Below are positions 56,249-64,000 of a stretch of 64,000 bases of DNA, piece after piece. The translations under genes and the position numbers were made by a program. The first letter of the stretch is position 1. Every line of letters starts with the position of its first letter. The notes below the pieces were generated by a model. The model was not told the DNA's origin. It did not search any database and saw nothing but the letters and a program-made list of their open reading frames with translations. Source of the stretch: Labyrinthula sp. Ha (taxonomy: Eukaryota; Sar; Bigyra; Labyrinthulida; Labyrinthulaceae); NCBI GenBank assembly GCA_015227615.1, contig JAALGZ010000032.1, forward strand, positions 1-64,000, in the 5' to 3' direction.

Positions 56249-56376
56249 TATTAAATATATTAACTAAGTAGAATATATTATATCAGAAACATAGAAATAG
56301 GTCGTAATTAAATATATTATTCTGATAAGGGGTTAAGGAATAAGTACAAAGATAAAAGAGAGAAACATTCATAATA
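56249..56376 (+). repeat. 3' LTR of the copia element (128 bp)
   Basis: Same length and same TATTA...TAATA ends as the 5' copy, following a purine-rich tract. The right target-site copy GTATT is at 56377-56381. Confidence 0.9.
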
Positions 56377-59228
56377 GTATTACTTCCTCAAATTATGAAA
56401 AGGTAGGTTTCTATTCGCCCAGAATAAATAAAACATAAAATTTACAGGTTTGTGTTTAGTGCCAATTAAAACAATAACCAATTTTTGTGACAACAATGGT
56501 ATATTTTTATTATTTTTTTAGTTTAAGTTCTTGTAAAAAAAGTCCGTTAACGGTTCCGAGCTAATCAGGTCGCTAACTCTAGAGTTATGCATAGATATAC
56601 TTCATGGAAAATTCTATACTTAGTTCACCTGTGATCTAGATTGAGTGCCCGCAGAATGGAAGAGAAAGAACAAACACCGGGCTTCATCAGCTTCACCCCT
56701 TTGTGCAGACTAAAGTTCTTTCGCTATCGCGGATTCATCGATCGTGAAATTCTTCAAGGTTTCAGAATCATATGAGTTTCATATTTATTTTGAAGTATGT
56801 TTTCTCATTTGCTGTAATTTCTACAGATTCTAGGTAGTACCTCGTATTTTTAATTTTGAAGGTTAAGCCGATATCTCAAATATTTTTGAGCGATGATAGA
56901 GTATAGTCCTCAGCGATACACACAAATATAAACTCACAGAATACATTATAGTAGACAATACTTGGTAGTACAATGAGCTAACCATGCCCAATACACATTA
57001 TCCTTAATGGGTTAATTGCTATTGATGGGTAAGATCTATAATACTTTATTTTTCCTAAAAATACAAATATTATTTAATGTATTAAATCTTTTTTTTATTA
57101 GTTCATACAGTTAGGATTTCTCGGTAAGAGTACATATCGGTTAGGAACAGACTTTATTATGCCATGACATAAACCAACGAAATCTTTATTTTAGCAACTT
57201 CCTTGCAAAGCATTAGCCTTCTGGGATGAGAAAATGTGTATATATAGGTTGTTTGTGTGCATCATCTGAGTCTTAAACTCTGAAAACGAGCGCTCTTTAT
57301 GATATAAAAATCCCAAAAGACACAAAAAATAATAGCGTTTAATCTTGGTGAACTGGTTATAAGACTTTCCAGGGCATTAGGAACTACATTTACCTCTTAT
57401 AGCGACTTAATTCAGAAATTTTCATATTCAAATATTAATGTGGATGAACATCGGTTTCGAGAAATGGAAACATAATGTCTTTCAAAACAAGTGTAAAGCC
57501 GGTAGTCGAAAGGGATTGTACATAGCTAGTCTGGTGCACAATTTAGATTGTTCGTACAACTGATATCATGGGGCTTGCTCTAGTTGGAAGACTTACCACT
57601 GTAGAGGGAGTAGCGAAGGAGTTTGACAAGGGATTTAGTGCTTTAAATTGTCACTTCAGAAATAAGAAAGGAAAAGAAAAAATAAGAGGTATTATAATTT
57701 TGACGCAACAGCTTTGCAGGAAAATCTGCTAAACAAGTCTAACAAATCTACTCTTTTAAGAGGATATCCAGTATTTTCTTTAAATTGGGAAGTTATGCAA
57801 CATATACAGTATGGTCGTAATATTCACACTTTCTCTTTTGACTTTGCCATGGAATGACTCTTACGGTTATCTGTCCTAGAACCTAAAAGGCGCGTACAGT
57901 AGAAGCTCGTGATTCTTTCTGGGTACTTAGTCACGTATTAGGTTATGACTATCAATTATTGCACAAACCAACATCTTATGAAAAGTCTTCACACTTTACC
58001 AAATGAACCTGGAAACTTCTCTAAGAATGTTAATTATTCATATAGAGTACAAGGGACCTTAAGAGTTGTTAATAGGAAAGACACATGATAAAGGCTTCTC
58101 GCTACCTCCTAACATAATACTGGCAAAGATATTTTAACAAAGTTGACTTCCGCGAATTTAAATTTATTACATAGTAACTGTTAAGTATTATAAATTTCTC
58201 AAAGACGTCGAAACTAAAGTTAATAAATATAAAACTGAAAGCTGTTTATGCAGGATATTATTGGTTTTATCAATTCAGCCTTGGTTGGAAAAATAGCAGT
58301 ACAAAATAGATTCCTGAGACAGACTGTGGTAATGGTTGTGTCATTGTTTATTTTAAACAGTTTTCTTGTCCTACTTAGGGCACAGAGACTTAATTACAAA
58401 AGGTTTCAATAGTAGTTGTACTGTATATAAACAGGAGAAACCAAAACAAGTGTCGGTTGTCCAAGTTGTCGCAGTTACTTGATGGCCTCAGTCTGTTGAT
58501 TCGTATTCATATTTATTGATCTTCGACAGTCGAAAATATACTCTAAAAATAACTTGATTGTTCAAAGTACAGGACATTTGTCTCCTGTAAAAACTTGAGT
58601 AGAATCCTTGTAGGTATCTCTATGGAATATAAACAAACAAGACTTTAAACAGCCGGTTTCTACGATTGATTTAAAGTGGCTAGATAAATATATCTTCAAC
58701 AGGAGAAGAAAGTCCAGCTATATTTATCCGGGCACATTTATTAAATACTCTTTCCTAGGATAATAGAAGCTGTAAAATTTCTAATTTAAGTTTGACGTTT
58801 TTTCTTTAAAACTTTGGGGAAATGTAATATTAAAGCGGGAAGAAGATATGATTGTCTTTGTGAAGTCAGAAGGTGTGACTTTACACATTTTTGTTCGTCT
58901 AAAAGTGTCAAAATAATTACAAATATATGCTTTTAAAAGCTGTTATCCCATAGATATACTATGAAAACATCTAGGCACTTTTTTCAATGTCATCGTATGC
59001 CGTGCTATGCCCAAAATTTAATCCACTTATATTGTGTATGTTCCAGAATAAGTACGATTTAATTCCCAGCAATAAAAACCTCTGAAAGTCCCGAATTCTG
59101 GGTAAATTTGTTCCGCTCAAGATTTTAAACACAAAGTTCCAAACGGATAAATTACAAGCGGCGTATATTTCGAATTATTTAAAATCGTGTAAAGTAGAAA
59201 AAGAAAAAAAGGGTACGAAATAAATTAA
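56377..59228. other. Spacer between copia element and LRR gene
   Basis: 2.9 kb without a recognisable coding frame, RNA gene or second retroelement. The last 40 bases before the LRR gene ATG are A-rich, as before the other plus-strand LRR genes, which may simply reflect a leader preference. Confidence 0.5.
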
Positions 59229-60644
59229 ATGGAGGGAAAGAGAATACAAAAAATGAGAAAAACTGCCAAGTCTGACTCTTCTGACTTACTTCACACACGA
59301 GGTTTCAGTTTGGGTTCAGATTTGTCAGAAGACAACGATTTTTTACTAACTTCTTTGTACCACGATTTGAACGAAACAGGTCGTTCAATACAAAAAATTC
59401 GGTTATATTACGATTTACATGAATATGGAAAACATGCTCAAGCTAATTTTGCTGTGGTAAGTTCTGTTGTGGAGTTTAAGCAAGCTCTCGAAACTTCACA
59501 GCATGCTCTGAGATTTAAGTTCAGAAATATTTCAATGGAAGATTTGCAAAAAATGAAACAAATTCTTGAAGATTTTGAGAAAAAACAAAAAAACTATAAA
59601 TTTTCAAAAGTTACTTTTACGTGCTTATCTTTTCAAGAAACAGGGTTAAGCAAGAAAAATTTTACATATTTTGTTTCCTGTTTTCAAAATTATGTTTCTG
59701 ATTTAGTTTTTTTGGATCTAAGACGTAATAAAATAGATAAAAATTGTTGTGATCAACTTTCTACATTACTTGAAAATGCTTTAAAACTTGAAGATTTATG
59801 TATTAGTTATAATCGAATAAATAATGAAGCAATGAGTTATTTAGCCAGAGGTTTGAAAAATAATAATACTCTTGAAGGATTAGATTTATCACATAATTAT
59901 TTAACCTCACAAGGTGCAAAGACAGCTTTACAAATAACAGCTTTAAATAAAATAAAATCACTTAATTTAAGTTATAACAATATTGGAGATAAAGGAGCTG
60001 CTTGTGCAGCAAGGTTATTAAAATCCAAAACAAAATGTTTTCTTGAAACACTTTTACTAACAAGAAATAATATTTCTGATAAATCAGGATTAATTTTTGT
60101 AGAAGCGTTAAACGAAAATAAAATGTTAAAAGAACTTCACTTATATGATAATGAGTTAACAATAAGCTCAGTTGAAAAATTAGCTTTAAGACAAGTTAAA
60201 AGAAGAATGGAACAGCCAAATGCAGAAAATCTTTCTATTACTTTAAGCTCAAATCATGTAGATGATAAAATTTATAGACTTATTTCAAATGCACTTATTG
60301 AAGAACATCCTTTTGTTTTTTCACCCAGTAGTCCAGGTACTTTAGAAATAGCTGATAAATGTCCACTTTTATTAATGTCTAATGAAGGCTGTGAAATTTT
60401 AATTGAAGAGTTTGAAAAGTTAGATCCAGAAAAGTCTAGTTTACTTGAAAATGCTTTATTTGAAGTTCCGCTTATGGAAAAAGTTTGTTTTTTAGATAGA
60501 ATTGGAATGCAACTCAGATCAAGACAATTTAAAGAGTTTGAAGGTTTACAAAGTTTGTGTCAGTATATTGGAGAAAGATTTCCAAATCTTCTTGAAAAAA
60601 CTGATAGCAGAGGAAGAAAATATGGGTATGTCTTGATGTTGTAA
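59229..60644 (+). CDS. Ribonuclease-inhibitor-type leucine-rich repeat protein
   Basis: 471 residues in one exon from an ATG. Residues 1-30 are basic and Ser-rich; 30-150 have mixed helical character and no domain I recognise. From about 158 to 348 there are six to seven repeats of about 28 residues with the pattern LxxLxLxxNxIxxxxxxxLAxxL, for example LVFLDLRRNKI (159-169), LEGLDLSHNYL (215-225) and IKSLNLSYNNI (242-252). This is the long RI/NLRC-type repeat found in NLR receptors and RanGAP1. No NACHT, kinase or signal peptide is seen, so it is a free cytosolic LRR protein, presumably a protein-binding scaffold. The C-terminal 120 residues carry helical segments and a basic end. The frame is intact, unlike the irregular LRR family at 29-43 kb, to which it is not closely related. 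The partner is unknown. Confidence 0.85.
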   Translation: MEGKRIQKMRKTAKSDSSDLLHTRGFSLGSDLSEDNDFLLTSLYHDLNETGRSIQKIRLYYDLHEYGKHAQANFAVVSSVVEFKQALETSQHALRFKFRNISMEDLQKMKQILEDFEKKQKNYKFSKVTFTCLSFQETGLSKKNFTYFVSCFQNYVSDLVFLDLRRNKIDKNCCDQLSTLLENALKLEDLCISYNRINNEAMSYLARGLKNNNTLEGLDLSHNYLTSQGAKTALQITALNKIKSLNLSYNNIGDKGAACAARLLKSKTKCFLETLLLTRNNISDKSGLIFVEALNENKMLKELHLYDNELTISSVEKLALRQVKRRMEQPNAENLSITLSSNHVDDKIYRLISNALIEEHPFVFSPSSPGTLEIADKCPLLLMSNEGCEILIEEFEKLDPEKSSLLENALFEVPLMEKVCFLDRIGMQLRSRQFKEFEGLQSLCQYIGERFPNLLEKTDSRGRKYGYVLML

Positions 60645-63600
60645 AGTATTTAGATAGTTTGTTTTTTTCTTCTTATGATAATGTTGTTTACGATAATAAG
60701 TTGTTATTTGTCAAAATTTTGTTTATGTTTTTCTTAAATATCTTTTCAAGGATTTAAACATCATAAAAAGATTTCAAAGTACTCGCAGTAAGTTTTGTTG
60801 CTTTGAAAATTCAGTTGTATTTTGTGAAGATTTATCTTAGAAGAATAGAGAGAAAAATTGGTGCATTTAAACGAGTTAAAGGTATTAACCTCTAATTTGA
60901 AAGGCTTTTAATATTGTTGGAGTAGACTATTCCTGTAGTAGATGGGAGATGTAGTTTGTTTTGAAAATAAAAAAAAAAAAAATACTGTTATTTACTAGTG
61001 TAATTCTTTGCTGTTTTCTTATTTCGTTTAATGTGGTCTCAAATATTGTATAGATAATAATGGCAATAACTATATTTTCTCTAAGTTTTATATTTTTGGA
61101 TTTACTTCATCCTATTGAGATTACTAAGAAGTTGGAGAATAATGTTAGAGTAATGCGAGGAAAACATGTCCTCTTACGAGCTAATTCATCACCCTCCTAA
61201 CTTTCTGTAAGATGTACAGAGTCAAGGTGAGGAGATTATCTTTCACATACTTTTTTTCAATGAACATTGAATCTTTGGTGCCGAAATCAATTTTGTCTTG
61301 AAACTAAGAAACTCTACAGTAACGAGATTAGACATATTGCGTCTTAAAAACAACCAGGAACTTAATGTTCAGAGATTGGTTCACAAGAACTGTCAGAATT
61401 TCAATCTCTGAACTAATGAGACAGGTTCGTGTATCTAAACTCCATTAAAACTAGTTTATCTAACAAAACCCCCATGAATAAAACCCTAAAAGGCCTAATC
61501 GTCAGATAAACTAGTATTGCAAAATATATTTCAAATGAGTTGCTTAAGTTATATATTGAACATATAATCATGACAGTATCAGAGTTTCAGGATAGTTAAT
61601 GAGTGTACTGATCTTGTGAATCTCTATGGTTTGAGGGTCAACATTTCTATGGAGCATTTCTTGATATCAGCCTCCCAATAAACTCACAAAGTCGCCCAGT
61701 AATAGTCTAATAAAAGCTTTTAGCGTATCTGCAGTCATTGATATGCGAATTTAGCTCAAGCAAAATATTTTTGAATAATTCAGCCAGCTATTTTAGACTT
61801 ACATATTGTCTTTACAAGAAGCCGGACCATGATGTACAATGATTGTAAAAGAAGTAAGAATCCATGTATATATTGATTTCGGTAGTAACAAAAGGAAACT
61901 AGCCAAGAGAGAGCTTTCATTTACCAGATGACAGTAAAAAACAGAGTCTTCGTCAAATTAAACTACATAAAATATCTCTAACGAGCAGTTCCATTATATT
62001 ACGATAAGCTAGAGACAAAGGAAAGTTATTTGAAATTTCAATATGCACCCTTATATCTAATCCAGGTGCCAGTTAGGCTCCAATTTTACTTTCTTTGAAT
62101 AGATATAAGCAACGAACCTGGGTTTATACTGGCCACATAGTGAATTTATCATCATTTAGAGATGTTAAGAAATTTGATACATTTTTTTGACCAAGATGAG
62201 TAAACATGCTAGGCCAAACTAATGGGATCGGGTTTGCATTCCATAGCTGGGATACAACATCCAGCCCTGAAAAAGAAACCAAGCCTATCGTTATATGTAG
62301 CAATGTTTCACCTTCTGCTTACCTATAAATAAAGTAAGTTCTTATGGAAGATATCTAACTGAAATAACCCATCTAAATGAATTGAAGGCACAGTATAAGA
62401 ACAATGGATTCTATTTAAAAATACAGCAGGAGCTCAGGGCAATAATGTTTTGAGTAACATATGTAAGAATCTTAGTCTATTACTAGTAGAGTCCCTTTAT
62501 GCAGAAGAAGCTAGGGTAACAAATACGGGATTTGTAACTATTTTGGGCTGGAAACTAAATAATAAGAACGTCATCTTTTTTGGAATTATATAGATGGGTA
62601 GTCTTAGCAATTCAAACCAACCTCTACTGCTCCTAAGTTAACACACGTAGTAAACTTGAACCTCTGCCCATAATCTCTCTATTTTAAATGTATTCAATTA
62701 GTTCAGGGCTTTTGACACAGATATGACAGTAAAATATTTCGGGACTCTATTGCTCGCAATCCAGTTTTCTTCTGGATTCTTCCTATACGTCATTGCATGG
62801 TCGCTAACACCCGAGGAAGTATGACCAAAATTTCTTGCCGATAGGACTAATATATATAGAAACTACATATTCGTCTGCGTGGTTTCTAAATATAATTTGA
62901 GTTCTGTGACTCTTTTCCTTCATTCAAAATATTGGTCTTACATTTATTAACAGGGGGTTTATGACCAAACTAAAGCTAGTGTTGCAAAGATGCTTTTAGG
63001 TGCTAGATTCAATGGATCTAATATCTAGCTTTCTCTCTTAGAAAAACTCTTAAAGTAATAAAGTTTCATTCGCCTGCCTGTTACATGTAAAGTAAATCAG
63101 TGTTACAAACAGCATGTGTCACTCCATATTTTGATGTATGTACTCTATACTTAACTAGTTGGATGTACTAAAGTAAAATCCATAACAAATAAGGAGCTGT
63201 TTTCAACAGTAACGTGAATAAGTCCTGTTACTATGGAGAAAATCTCTCTTTATTCCCTATGATGGAATACGTAAAAGAAATTACTTTTGTCATAGAGGGA
63301 TCTGCTTTGTTAGAGAATGAACCCATCTAAGAATTTGGAGTTAATATAAGTTGCATGAAAAGTAATCCGAGCTCACGTAATTATACTTCGCGAATAGCAA
63401 GTATATGATACTATAAAAATAAGTATACTCGCAGAAAATTCTGAGAATAGAGTCCGGGAGGACTGGGCGCCTATGACGTAGTATTATATAGCTACAGCAT
63501 GTATTTACAGTTTAGTGGTAGTCTTAGCGATACTGCTTTCATACAAAAAGTTAATTACATCAAAGCATTGCATTGGTCTAATGTTTTGTAAGGACTAACT

Positions 63601-64000
63601 TGGGTAAGCTTCTAATGAGATACTCAACATCATTTTGATCATTCCAATCAGCTGTGTAATTGATGTAAGAAGACTTAGTCTACCCACTGTTACTTCTGTT
63701 CGCTCAATCCAATATTAGAAAAGGGCAATAATTTCCCAGATTAACTCAGATTAGCTAGGGCCCTATTCTTTGCGTGATTACTTTCCGGAAAGGCTTCAAT
63801 ATTAACTTCCAAGGTCACCTTAATTCTCATACTTTTTCATCGCATGAACCTAAGTTTCATCTACTCAATCTACTATGCAACCATGTATAATCTTCGAGGT
63901 CAGAACAAACGTGATTCAAGAGGAATCTGAAAATATTCATGCACAAAGTCCTGTTGAGCAGCTATACATCTAAGCTTAAATGAAGTTAATTTGGTACTGC
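60645..64000. other. Spacer to window end
   Basis: 3.4 kb with no reading frame above about 60 codons, no RNA gene, and no copy of the LTR or LRR sequences seen elsewhere in the window. Confidence 0.55.

Larger units (their letters stand above)
51818..56376 (+). mobile_element. Ty1/copia LTR retrotransposon, old and broken
   Basis: A 4559-bp element with two 128-bp LTRs and flanking five-base sequences GTATG and GTATT, a target duplication with one difference. Recognisable parts in copia order: gag (about 52060-52900) with two CCHC zinc knuckles at 52798-52845 and 52852-52893; protease (about 53160) with a D-S-G active site; integrase (about 53700-54200) with the GPAERSNR segment; reverse transcriptase (about 54700-55540) with YVDDI; RNase H (about 55620-56100) with SDASWG and the SKSSTESEL segment. 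Integrase before reverse transcriptase identifies Ty1/copia rather than Ty3/gypsy. A purine-rich tract (56218-56248) adjoins the 3' LTR. The LTRs differ at about 9 of 128 positions, so the insertion is old. The coding region is broken, with roughly ten breaks, and the copy is a fossil. Confidence 0.92.

Noticed and set aside
1-64000. tRNA, 5S rRNA or U6 genes
   Set aside because: Several GGTTC- or GTTCGA-like words were examined, for example near 2385, 7637 and 50160, but none had a matching stem or upstream half of a tRNA.

Overview
This window is AT-rich nuclear DNA from a eukaryote, most likely a unicellular protist. The genes are widely spaced and use the standard stop codons (TAA, TAG and TGA all occur). 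Three of them carry very small GT-AG introns of 28 to 33 bases. No rRNA, tRNA, CRISPR or bacterial-type operon was found. The lineage cannot be fixed from sequence alone. Introns of about 30 bases are known from Blastocystis, but the long AT-rich spacers here do not resemble its compact genome, so I leave the lineage open.

Layout. 1-8341 has no recognisable gene. 8342-10217 holds a convergent pair: a HemK/PrmC-type glutamine methyltransferase (+) and a secreted class 3 lipase (-), whose stop codons are 13 bases apart. 13577-14860 (-) is an eIF4A3-like DEAD-box helicase in three exons. 16637-18904 (+) is a Ulp1/SENP-type SUMO protease in three exons. 19817-24715 (-) is a 1632-residue protein with a helical N-terminus, a pseudokinase domain and an armadillo/HEAT-like region. 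29303-31241, 31551-31863 and 41264-43182 are three diverged and broken members of one membrane-anchored leucine-rich family. 35399-36289 (-) is an orphan Ser-rich protein. 47995-49779 (-) is a PX-domain AGC kinase of the SGK3 type with one 30-base intron. 51818-56376 is an old, broken Ty1/copia retrotransposon with 128-bp LTRs; a far more diverged solo LTR of the same kind lies at 31403-31537, beside an LRR pseudogene. 59229-60644 (+) is a ribonuclease-inhibitor-type LRR protein. The rest, about two thirds of the window, is spacer in which I see little structure.

How the genes relate. There is no sign of a co-regulated cluster. The intact genes are a mix of housekeeping functions (translation-factor methylation, mRNA processing, SUMO removal), signalling (PX-AGC kinase, pseudokinase scaffold, LRR protein) and a secreted hydrolase. 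The LRR family with its neighbouring LTR fossil looks like a fast-changing region. The points most worth a second look are the tiny introns (one is in frame and easily missed), the pseudokinase/armadillo protein with a possible MLKL-like N-terminus, the lipase with two CxxC pairs between catalytic residues, the SUMO protease with a likely SUMO-binding motif in its tail, and the copia element's apparent tRNA-Asn-type primer site.
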